Source: Corallium rubrum
Taxonomy: Eukaryota > Cnidaria > Anthozoa > Scleralcyonacea > Coralliidae
Assembly (NCBI GenBank): GCA_964035015.1
Contig: OZ036000.1
Span: 6,704,709-6,768,708, forward strand
Reading direction: 5' to 3'
DNA length: 64,000 nucleotides
This document shows, in pieces, positions 33,601 through 45,900 of this stretch (the stretch's first letter is position 1; each line of letters begins with the position of its first letter). Below the pieces are notes generated by a model that was not told where the DNA came from, did no database searches, and saw nothing but the letters and a program-made list of their open reading frames with translations. The translations under genes were made by a program, and so were the position numbers.

Positions 33601-36600
33601 TAGTATAATGAACGAATTGTCCAATAGCAACATTTCAGTTCAATCACTCAGCCCTGTTAATATTAATAAACCTAAAACAAAGGATGTGCACCGTGTAAGG
33701 TACGGTTCAATATAAAATCACAGCTCATAGGCGCTTTGAAGTTTCCGAGTTTCCAGACCATATCTCGATTGACTATGATGTAAACGGCCCCTAAAGTCGC
33801 GTTCCTTTTGTGAATCCAGATTTTGATTTTAAGTGCTACTTTCAGGATTCTATGGTATATTGTTTATTATGATGTATTTTATTGTTAGGGTTTAACTACT
33901 GGAGCGGATTCAAATGCAAGTGGTGTTGTAGTACTACTGGAGTTAGCCAGAATATTTTCAAGGTGGGCATTAACATAAGCTAGACAGAGTAAAACATTAA
34001 ACTAATCTTATTTACACTGGATATCTCTATCAGTTAAAAGCTAACTGTAAGGGCCATCCCTCATTGGTCCAGTGTTACTACAGGAGGAAACCGGAGTACC
34101 CGGAGGAAACCTGCGATGTTTGGTAGAGGCAAACTGGAAGCACTCTTCTCACATGCGGCCAAGGTGAAATTTTAATCAGATAACTGCTGAGAGCAGGAAT
34201 TGAACCCGCGTCGCAGAGGAGAAAGGCACGTGCGCTAACCACTGTGCCACCAACACCCCTTATTGTAAAAAATTACAATAAGGGGTCTATTTTGACTAGC
34301 TCAGACAGGGCTTAATCAATGACAGACAATGGCTTAATCACTTGTTAACCTATTGTTGCCTAGGATGACTGACAGCTCTCCCTGAATAAAAAGCCCTGTT
34401 TACATGGCCAAAATTTAAGCACGCTTACGTTAAGCGTGCTTAAAATGCGCCACCTTGGTGCGTTTGCACGGTCATTTAATAATCCCTTACTAAAACACGT
34501 ACACCATTATTCAACATGGCGAACGAGCTATATTTTTGGATTTGGAAGCTTCGTATGGGTAGCGCGTGCGTCAAAGAACAACGGAAGACATGGGTACACG
34601 AGAAAGAGTAATAGCTAAAAGAAAGAAACAAACAAACAAAGGAACAAAGAATAGGGAGATGGAAGCTTCTACAGCAGGGCAAAAAAAAGCATTTATCGTA
34701 TTAATAACACCGTATTAATAGCAAGCGTTTTTCAATCCCGTTGCGTTTACACGGCCAAGTTAAGCGCGATTAACTGATCGTGCTCAGTTTAATCCACCTC
34801 CTTGAGGTGGTGCAAACTAATCGCGATTAATTTACGCCGATCTGTTTACACGGACATTTTAAGCTCGCTTAAAGTCAGATGTGGCTCAGATCCCGCTTAA
34901 ATTCTGGCCGTATAAACAGGGCTAAATTGTCTGGTGTTGGACTAAAAACAAAGGGGTCTATTCCACTGATCTCTTTATAAACTCTATTCTGACTAGCTCA
35001 ATCATGAATAGGTTAATCACTTGTTAACCCATTGCTGCTTAGGATGGCTGAGGATTCTCTCTTTGATGAGTAAAATTGTCTGGTGTTAGAGTAAAAATAA
35101 TAAAGGTTTTTATTTTGACTAGCTCAGGAGGAATGATAGACTTTCTCAAAGTCCTTCTCAAACATTTTTGACCTTTCGGTTCTTCGTTGAAAAGGACTTT
35201 TCCCACCTGCAGCGCGCCAAAATTCACCGGTGAATTTTTCGACCGGTGACGTAATTCGGGAAGTAATTATATTCAGGCTAAATTGCTATGCAAGTGCTAT
35301 CTTTGGAAGTTGGAGTTAAACAGACCTTGAAAACGTTTTAGTAGGGGTAGAACCACTTTCCATTGCATGTACGAGAACCCGAAACACGTCAAAACAGGGC
35401 GATGTACATTTCAGCGATTTCCTACCAGAATATTTAATTAGATTCAGAAACCTGCAAGCGAAACAAGTCCGCCTCTTTCCTCCCGCTTTTCCGCTCTCCC
35501 GCAAAAACTAGCGCTAAGAGGCGGACCTGTAGCAAGTTTAGAGGAATGGGTGAGAAAAGTGTCCCATTTTGGTGCTATTGAGAATTTACTACTATTTATA
35601 TGAAAAGATGCATTGTTCATTTGATTTTTTGTGTGTCTGTTTTTTGGTAAACTTATTTACACATTTTGTTTTGTTTTTTGGTTAGATTATACACCGATGA
35701 GAGAACCAAGGGGAAGTATCCTTTTGCACTATTAAATAGAACAAGTACCAACGTAGGCATAGGAGATGGAGGATCAGGGGGAAGTTTAATTTTCAGGTTT
35801 ATTTTTGATTTCATAATAAGCCTGAATCGTCTTCTTTTTTTTTAAAGCCTCTCCTTCAATTACTGCTTTAATGAATTTAGTTTGACATTTAAATGGTTTA
35901 AATCAGGGATGCTGAGAGAAATTTTGGGGCCCTGGGCAAATTATTGATTTGGGGCCATTGCTGATGTCACATGGGTTGATTTGGGGGCTCTGCCTGATGA
36001 CGTCACATGTCATAATCAATTGGTCCCCTGGGTTGGCTAAAAATGAAGGTCGTGTTACTGACCTTTACGGTTTCTGCAGTACAGTAAAAACCAGCGTATA
36101 AGAACCACCATTTTCCGAGTTAGCTTAAAACGGTTCTTGTAGAAGTGGTATTTACTGGGTTTTAGGTTATTTATGTTCTTAAATAGGTTCTTATATTTTT
36201 CGAGCAAAGGGTGCTTACTGTTCAGGTCCAACAACAAGCTCAAAATGGGTGTGGTCCCTTGTCTTTGTATAATAGACACTTTAATTATAACTAATATGAC
36301 CACATAATCAAAAAGAAACCTGCTCTGATTTATCTTCAGGTCCTTTATGTAACAATTAAACTGCAACAAAATTAGAATACTTATAAAACAATGGAACCGC
36401 CTGACAGAAAATAATTTAAAAATAATTTAACATAATGTCACTACCAAAAATACAAAATGTGCAAAATTTCTTGTTTTTATTTTCAGTTATTTCAACTGAA
36501 GTTTTTCAAATAAGAACCTGTCACAATTTTTAGGCTAAAAAGGTTCTTATAAAATGGGGGTAGACTAAAAGGTAAATTTTAGCCTAAAGGTTCTTAATTC

Positions 36601-39600
36601 ACAGGTTCTTAATACGCGGGTTTTTACTGTATGTTTTCTTATACGTCAAAAACTCAAATCTCAAAAATTTGAGGGGGCCCTTCTCAAGTTAGTGGCCCAG
36701 GGCAACTTGTCCCCCTATCCCCCCCCCCCCCCCCCCCCCCCCTCTCATCAGCCCTGATTTCAATTAAAGGTTAGTTATTTATCTTTAAACAAATGCTATA
36801 GACATAATATTGTGTTTTTGTTGTCTGGTGGTGGGAAATTTAATTATCTGGGAACGAGAAGATGGCTTGAAGACCAACTGGAAAATGCAGGTATGTATAT
36901 CAACGCAAATCATAAAACAATTTTGTTGTGGTGACAAATTTAAATCAAGCTTTGGGAAACATATAGGGCCGATTGCAGAAACGCCGTTCAACCGAAGGCG
37001 CGCGAGCAATGGTGGGAGTGGGCCGAGGATGATCGGAGGTGTGCGGTGGACGATGTACATTGCAATGTACATAGTTACTGCTTGATATATTCCTCATTTG
37101 GGGGAAGTTTGTTTGATCTGTGTTGAGTAGATGAAATCATAAGGCATCTCATTTGCATGTTACAAAGACCTGAATATCTCCGAAGCATGATGAGGTATTG
37201 ATGTAATAAGAACGCTTTATTATATGACTGGGCTTGATTTCTTGATAAAAGAGAACTGGGTATCTTTATTCAAATATTCTGAACAATAAAATGTGTTGGA
37301 ACATTACGGCTGGTTTTCTTTAAAGCTGTTTATCTAAAAACACGACAAATAAAAGCCGAACTGGTGTAAACAAGAAGGCAAAGAAGCGACACGAAAAAGT
37401 TAACAGGTAAGGTAAACAGCATACTCCGAAGACGAAAACAACGCTTGAAACTTAAAAATGAAATGAACCAATAGCCATATAATAATTCCTTATTAACCTC
37501 GTTTGCTCGGTCTGTACTGGAAAGTATTTGCCTTCGGTTTTATCGCGCAAACCTCGCTCCTTACGAAAACCTCAGGCAAATACTTTCCCGAACAGACCTC
37601 GCACTTGGTTAATAAGTCTTTAATACGTTTTCATACGGAAAGTACTTCGAGATAAAATCAAAATTGAATAGAAGATTTTCCATCTACTGCCCCTTCAAAC
37701 ACTGTCTAACTGACCAAGTCACCGTTTCTGTAATTGGCCCATACAGTCTATAGTGTCTTCATAGAGGCATCATAAACAGTAACTTTTTAAAATGCCTATC
37801 TCACCTGTGGGGATTTTACATATTCGTAATCTTTGGGTTCCCCAGAGCAAAATTGTAATATATCTTGTCGGCCAAAAATTTCATCTTCATGGAGTTTTTC
37901 GCTGTCAAAGTTACCGGATGTGATGTCACAAGAGACATTTTTGTGGCAAGTGACAAAAGAAAACTAGTTTGGAATGCCTCTTGTGACAACACATCCGGTA
38001 ACTTTGACAGCGAAAAACTCCACGAAGATGAAATTTTCGGCTGACAAGATATATTATAATTTTGCTCAGGAGAACCCAAAGATTACGAATATGTAAAATC
38101 CCTACAGGTGAGATAGGTACCAGGCTTCGAAATAAATTTGAAACGTATACCGGTCACTATGACCGGCGGCTCAATAAATTTGCCGGTCACAGCGGAATTT
38201 TTACCGGTCATTTTTAGTTATACTTATTTGCGCTCGTCGTTCGCGTGACTCGTGAGTTTAGAAACAATAATATACAACGGGCCAACGGCGTAACCGTTTT
38301 CGAGTTTTTAGGTAACGACGGTGAGACAAACAAACACGCACACACAGACAGATAAAGGTATTATAATATAGATTATGAATTATATTTGTATATGAACATT
38401 GTTTAAGCACGCTTTAGGCACAACGCCACAACGCCAGCATATCGTATTACAATTTGACACATTCGCTCTCACTTGGATTCAGAAATTCCCCGGTCATGCA
38501 TGTCCGCCAAGCGATGGTATTTGCCGGTCAAACTGTAAAATTTTACCGGTCAGTGACCGGTGACCGGCACTTTTCGAAGCCTGATAGGCACTTTAAAGCT
38601 ATAAGTCAGAATAATGTCACACTACAATACAGTACGTCTTCCTCCTCACTTAGCCTGCGAATACAGACCACCCTCATCGGCCGCTTTTTTTAATCACGCC
38701 CGAAAAAGCGGCCTATGAGGGTGGTCTGTATTCGCAGGCTACTCCTCACTTAGCCGCGCTAGAAATTTATTTGGTGTGTTTACTTCATGTGGAACAGAAT
38801 TTTGGAATCTGAAAAATGGCGAATAGTGTTTATTGAAAATAAAAATCCAAGGCAAGAACATTTTGAGAATCTTCAAACAATTACTTCACAGTCATTCTCT
38901 TCGAATTTCATTTATCTTTACAGACAGCAGTGTTCTGAACGAGGTAGACTACGTGCTTTGTCTTGATAGCATTGGCGGTTCTGAGGAGTTGTTCATGCAC
39001 GTATCTAAACCTCCCAAAGAAAACACACCTGGTTATAGACTGGTTGAAGCGTTTAAGGAGGTCAGTTTCTTGTATTAGTTGTTTAACACGACTTTCATGT
39101 TGATCACTGCATGCTTTATCTATTACTTCAAAAACTCATTAATAATTCATGTGGGAAACACAAAGGAAATCAGTATTATGTCCGTGGTTTTATATCTGAT
39201 AAAAATTGAGTGCGTGCGAGAGTGAGTGTGAGTGGGTGAGTGAGTGAGTGAGTGAGTGAGTGAGTGAGTGAGTGAGTGAGTGAGTGAGTGAGTGAGTGAG
39301 TGAGTGAGTGAGTGAGTGAGTGAGTGAGTGAGTGAGTGAGTGAGTGAGTGAGTGAGTGAGTGAGTGAGTGAGTGAGTGAGTGAGTGAGTGAGTAGGTGAG
39401 TAGGTGAGTGGGTGAGTGGGTGGGTGGGTGGGTGGGTGAGTGGGTGAGTGGGTGGGTGGGTCTGGGTGGGTCGGTGGATGTTTGGGGGTGGGTGGGTGTG
39501 TGTGTGTGTGTGTGAGTGAGTGAGTGAGTGAGTGAGTGAGTGAGTGAGTGAGTGAGTGAGTGAGTGAGTGAGTGAGTGAGTGAGTGAGTGAGTGAGTGAG

Positions 39601-39887
39601 TGAGTGAGTGAGTGAGTGAGTGAGTGAGAGTGAGTGAGTGAGAGAGTGAGAGTGAGTGAGTGAGAGTGAGTGAGTGAGTGGGTGGGTGGGTGGGTGGGTG
39701 GGTGTTTGGGTGGGTGGTTTTGGGGTTTGGGTGGGTGAGTGAGCGAGCGCGTGAGTGAGTGAGTGAGTGAGTGAGTGAGTGAGTGAGTGAGTGAGTGAGT
39801 GAGTGAGTGAGTGAGTGAGTGAGTGAGTGAGTGAGTGAGTGAGTGAGTGAGTGAGTGAGTGAGTGAGTGAGTGAGTGAGTGAGTGAG

Positions 39888-39939
<52 letters not shown>

Positions 39940-42900
39940 GGGGTGGGTTGGTGAGTGGTGGTTTTATTGTTATTATTTACTGTTTTCCCTTTCGTTCTCA
40001 ATTATTCTCAGATTAGATTATTTTAGTATCTTATCTGAGTACAGAAAAGAAAGGAAATCAAATGCCTAAACATACTGTCACTCTATGGCTTCATTTTAGC
40101 GCCACGAGTGAAATAATTTTAGGCAATATTATTGGATTCAATTATTCGTTTTAGTAGTGAGCACAGATTGTAACAACAGAAACTGAGTGATAATCTGACT
40201 GGTTTATGAGTAGTCTTTATAAACCGGTAAAGACCCATTACGAAAAAAATAGGCACGCTTGGGTGTACATGTATCTAACTGCATCGGACTGACTCGGGAT
40301 GTGTCTGAAAAACCTTCTGAAATTTGATTGGTCCCGAAGAATATTCTATTGTTACTTAACTAACATCGGAAAACCTTGCATGCCGACATAGTATCTACTC
40401 GCATGCGCAGTAGATACATCTACTCGCATGCGCATTAGATACAAAAATTGAAAACGAAATAAGAAAATTAAGCAAGTCAAGCTGAAATGGTGTTCCGATA
40501 TCGTAGAAATGAATTTACCCCGAGGGAAATTTTAATACGACAGTGTTTACGGTGACTGAAAAAAAGTGTTTTGTTTACAGTTTTTGTTGATAGTTGGTTA
40601 CTTCGTTCTTGGCTGCTTGTACTCGCGGCGTTGAACTGTCTGACTGTTCAACTGATAAAAATCGAAATATAGTAAGGTTAGATATACTGCCGAAACAGAG
40701 AACGTAGGAGTCTAACGTTTCGAGCGAAGGTCCTTCGTCATAACTTGTTCTAAGGATTTTGGGTGAAGGAAGTCTTTTTCACAACTGGTCCCGGTTTGGT
40801 CTTAAAATGTATATATTCTACACTCGAATTTTCCTTCACCCCAAATCCTTAGAACCAGTTATGTAATCGAGTGAAATGCCCAATATCACTTATAATTTAC
40901 CCAATTCTCTCCTGGCATTGCCACCTTATTATGTATACAGAACTCGCGATAAAGCTCTCGGCAACGCCCTCCGTGGCTCAGTGGTGAGAGCATTGCACTA
41001 GAATCGCAAGGTCGTGGGTTCAATTCCTGCCCTTCGTCATAGCCTGGTTTGGACGTCTGCGGTGCTGGCTACTTCGTCAGAGAGAAACATGGGTTTACAC
41101 TCAACGTTTCTCTCTGACGAAGGGCCTTCGCTCGAAATGTTGGACTCCTACGTTCTCTGTTTCGGCAGTATATCTAACCTTACTACATTTTTATTGTTGT
41201 TTCAACACTTGCCTACGCAGCACACTACTTTTATTTCACTATTTGGAATAAAAAAATCTAAGTCATATATAAAAACCTGATTAACCTCGCTTGGTCGGTC
41301 TTTAGGGGAAATATTCTCTTGATCTTGATCACAGCAAGAAAAAACTAACAAAACTTGACCAACCTCAAGCCGAAAGACCAATGCTTCTAATTATTGTTGT
41401 TTAGGTTGGTGGTGAATTCCCAGAAGTCAATTTTACTGTAGTACATAAAAAAGTTAACTTAGCTGAAGAGCTTGTCGCGTGGGAACACGAAAGATTCTCG
41501 TTGCGTCGTTTACCCGCGGGAACTCTCTCGCATTTTAGTCAGCCGAAAGAAGCTGGGAGAACATCCATCTTTGAGTCAAAGTAAGGCATTGCGTAATTAA
41601 GTGATGTTTGTTTGTATTAGAAGTGTAGAGGTGGTTGTTAGGAGTGGTGATAGTCGTAGTTGGGGGGGGAGGGGTAGTGGTTGTTTCAAAGTGGTAATAG
41701 AAGTTAGTTTCACGGGTGACGTGTGCTGTTAGGGCGCTGCCTCTCACCGCTGTAGTTAAGCCCAGTTGGACGGGGTTAGTACTTGGATGGGTGACCGTCT
41801 GGGAATAAGCCCGTTCTCGAACTTGAATTTCATGTGAGTAGGGTTTAGTTGGTCTCTCATGTGGTTCGAGGGTTTTTCGCAGGTCCTGCGGTTTTCCTCC
41901 CTCCGTAAAATCAACACTTAGGTCTTAGCTTATGTCGTGTACTTTAACATGAGCCTCTGGCTCGGATGATTGGGGACCACATCCTGTGTTTACGACGTTA
42001 AATAAAAATCATTATTCAGAAATTGCAGCTTGATGTTAGTAATAATTGTCAGTTGTTTGCTGTACAAGCTGTGTTACTTAGTAACAAATGACAATTATTA
42101 CTAACATCAAGCTGCAATTTCTGAAACTAACTAACAGTGTTTAACTGGAAACTTACTGTTACAACGCGACTTGTGGACCTTTTCTGAGTATTACTAACTA
42201 ACACAGCTTGTACAGCAAACAACTGACAATTATTGGTAATAGAAGGTTTTGTAGTTGGGAGGTGGGATGATAGTTGAGAGGTGGTGGTGGTTGTGGATGG
42301 GGGCTGGTGATGTTGGGAAGTGGTGGTGGTAGGTGAGAGGTGGTGATAGTTGGGTGGTAGGTAGTGGTTGGGGCTTAGTGATAGTTAGGAAGTGGTAATA
42401 GAAGGCGTGGTAGTTGGGAAGTAGTGGCCATAGTTGGGAGTTCGTGATATTTGGAAGGTGGTGGTGATAGTTGGGAAGTGGTGGTGAATGGTGGGTAGTT
42501 GGGTGGGAGGTGGTGGTGATGGTTATTGAGAGGTGGTGGCAGGTGAGAGTTGGTGGTATATGCATGCTGTTAAGTACTGTATTTATTTCAAGCCCTTCTT
42601 CTATGAATCGCTCTCAATTTGGTCATTCTCCATACCACATTTGAGCCGAGAAGAGGAAGGAAATTAAATGCCTGAGATAAAGTCATTTCTTGCTGTCACA
42701 AGTTGCTAGTAGTGAAAGAGACTCAGGCTACATTTACTCATTTACATGCTAGTGGTAATAATGTTTGTAGTGGTGGTGTTAGTTGTGTTGGTAGTTGTAA
42801 TAGTGGTAATAATGAGACATGCATGTGTTCCATGCATTGTACATGTACAGTGTGCAGCATTACTTACAAACTACAATATAATATAATATAATATGATTAC

Positions 42901-45900
42901 TATATATTATAATAGTTCTCTTTTTTTGTCAGGCCTGTTAACACAAACACGTTAGAAAAACATGTCCAATTCATAGCCGAAGCAATTGCTAGACATGTCT
43001 ACAATACTTCCACTAAGGTACCTAACAGCATTTAGTTCAAAGATGTTTGAAGCGAAACCAGGATTATTCATATTATAAGGATTTTGGGTGAAGGAAAATT
43101 CGAGTGTAGAATATATACACTTTAAGACCAAACCGGGACCAGTTGCGAAAATGCAACTACACAGGCCTTCCGGCAGGAATTGAACCCACGACCTTGCAAT
43201 TCTAGTGCAATGCTCTGACCACTGAGCCACTGAGGCGTTCCTTAGAAAATCCTTAGAACATGCTATGTAATCGAGTGAAATGCCCAATATCATTATTCAT
43301 ATTAGGTTTTTAGACGTTCTCTGGTTTAAAATATTTATTTAAGTTACAAGCTTTCGACTGCCAGTCTGCAGTCTTCGACGGGTGAATTACATTAATTGTA
43401 ATTCACCCGTCGAAGACTGCAGACTGGCAGTCGAAAGCTTGTAACTTAAATAAATATTTTAAACCAGAGAACGTCCAAAAAGCATTTAGTTTATTCTTGC
43501 ATAAATTATCTTTGATGTGGGGTCATGTGCTGCGGTTAATATATAGGTTAGTTACCTTGCATATTAAATGACCTACTATATCAATTAAAACTACGTCTAG
43601 AATACTATTTTTTGGTAAATAACGACAAATATCGTCTGTATCATGAATAAACTAAATCAGTTAATTACCTCGAAATCTGTAACTAAGCTAAAGTTAGTTA
43701 CCTCCTTCTCACACTTTGTTCAATCTTCTATATAAGATTTTGGAACTGTGGGTCAACAATGAGACACTAACTGTGTTTTTTCTCTTTAATTTTTAAAGGC
43801 ATTTCGAAGTAATCTTGAAATATTCGATGGACGAATGGTAAGAATAAAGAGATGAAGATACTGGTAATTTTTTGCTGGTGTCGTGAATTTGGAACTCAGA
43901 GCAAGCAGTTTCCGCGAAGATGAAATTGTTTGAGCTTTCAAAGTGCCCAAGTGTATGAAGGGGAGATTAAGTCTGTCTATATTACAGTCGTTTGCACCTA
44001 AGTGTAAACTTAAAACACAAATGTTAAAGTTTGATGGTAGTTGCAGGTGGTCGGTCGTATGGTGGTGGTGGTGGTGGTGGTGATGAGTAGTGGTGGGTAG
44101 TGATGGTGGTTGTGGTGGGGTAATGGTGTGTAGTGATGGGTGATGATGGGTAGTGGTGGTGGTGGTGGTAGTGATGGTGGGTAGTGGTGGGTGATGATAG
44201 TAGTGATGGTGGGTAGTGGTGGGTGATGGTGGGTAGTGGTGGGTGATGATGGTAGTGATGGTGGGTAGTGGTGGGTGATGATAGTAGTGATGGTGGGTTA
44301 GTGGTGGGTAATGGTGGGTAGTGGTGGGTGATGATGGTAGTGATGGTGAGTAGTGGTGGGTGATGATAGTAGTGATGGTGGGTTAGTGGTGGGTGATGGT
44401 GGGTAGTGGTTGGTGATGATGGTAGTTATGGTGGGTAGTGGTGGGTGATGATAGTAGTGATGGTGGGTTAGTGGTGGGTGATGATGGTAGTGATGGTGGG
44501 TAGTGGTGGTGGGTAGTGGTGGGTGATGATAGTTGGGGTTTTTTTATTTATTTTTGATACGATGAGTGGTGGTAGTTGCACACTGCACAGGTCGTTGTGT
44601 AGTTGAACCATGATTGCAGTATATTTATCTCATTAGTTAGTTAATTTATCTTATGCATATGTTGGTGGTAGAGTTGGATAAAATATCATACGTATTTATT
44701 TGAAGCCCTTCTTCTATGAATCGCTCTCAATTTGGTTTTTCTCCATACCACATTTGAGCCGAGAAGAGGAAGGAGAGTGAATGCCTGAGATAAAGTCATT
44801 TCTAGCTGTCACAGGTTGCTGGAAGTGAAAGAGACTCACGCTACAGTTACAATATGGTTTTTATTTTATATACAATATTTAGAAGAAGAAAATATTTCCC
44901 AACCAGAAAAGAACACTTAAAATGACAGAGTAGCATCTTTTGCAGTTTTTCGTTTCCTCGCTTCGTTCTTGAGATATTTCAGTTTGTATAATATGCAAAT
45001 TAAACATTTTGACGTCACATGTGCCGAAAGAAATATCGAAGATGTATATCTTTGCTTTATTATACAACTACATTAAAAACTGTCCAAATAACGCTAAAAA
45101 TGAGTACAAAAATACAGCGATATTTGGATAGTTAGTTATTTGGATAGTTAGTTATTTGGATAGTAGAGAACCGGTTTGACAGATTTTGTTAGCCAATCAA
45201 ATTTATCACTCGGGAACTACTTCATGTATGCTTATTTTGTCCTGGTGCAAGTCACGCTACTTCTCTGCCCTTTTTAGAGTTTTCTTTTTCCATAACATTT
45301 TGTTGGTCAGAGCAGTTGTATAATAAATCTCTTATAAGATGTTTTGGTGTGTAGTATCGCTGTATATTTTTACTCGTTGTTTGTATTTACGGCACAACTC
45401 GTAAAAATATACAGGGATACTACACACCAAAACATCTAATAAGATAGAAATATTATCAAACATAATCACTTGAAAATACATGTTTCGTGTTGTGGGAGAA
45501 ACACATCTACATGCTTCCTTTGAATTAATTAGGTTTGACAATAGCAACAATAAATATTATGTATATGTGACGTCAAAATATTTAATTTTTGTATCGAACA
45601 AGGGTACGAAAAACTGCAAAAGATCTTACTTTGTCATTTTAAAATGCTTATATCACCTGTGGGGTTTTGACGTATTTGAATAGAGAAAAAAAAGTTAGTT
45701 ATTTTACCGTTTTTGATTTACTTTAATAGTTTATGAAAAAATGCCAATTTCGGCTTTTCGCCCAAAATTTCCGTCGTTCATTTTTAAGCACGGGGGCCTG
45801 GGACTCAGGAACCCAAGCCGACTGTCTTCTTAGTTGGAACTCTCGTGCGTACTGGAAAACGGGTGTGAGCTTGACATTTCGATTTTTCAGTCAAATACAT

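Noticed and set aside
35716-35822. Read-through of nicalin exon 7 to a donor-like cag/gtttat at about 35797
   Set aside because: The extra residues have no counterpart in nicalin, while splicing at 35715 restores the family sequence in frame.
39147-40001. Thr-His-Ser-Leu repeat frame on the minus strand
   Set aside because: Translation of the GTGA microsatellite in nicalin intron 9.
43313-43475. CRISPR-like or terminator interpretation of perfect hairpins
   Set aside because: Eukaryotic context, arm lengths of 78-93 bp and several dispersed copies fit foldback repeats; there are no spacers or arrays.
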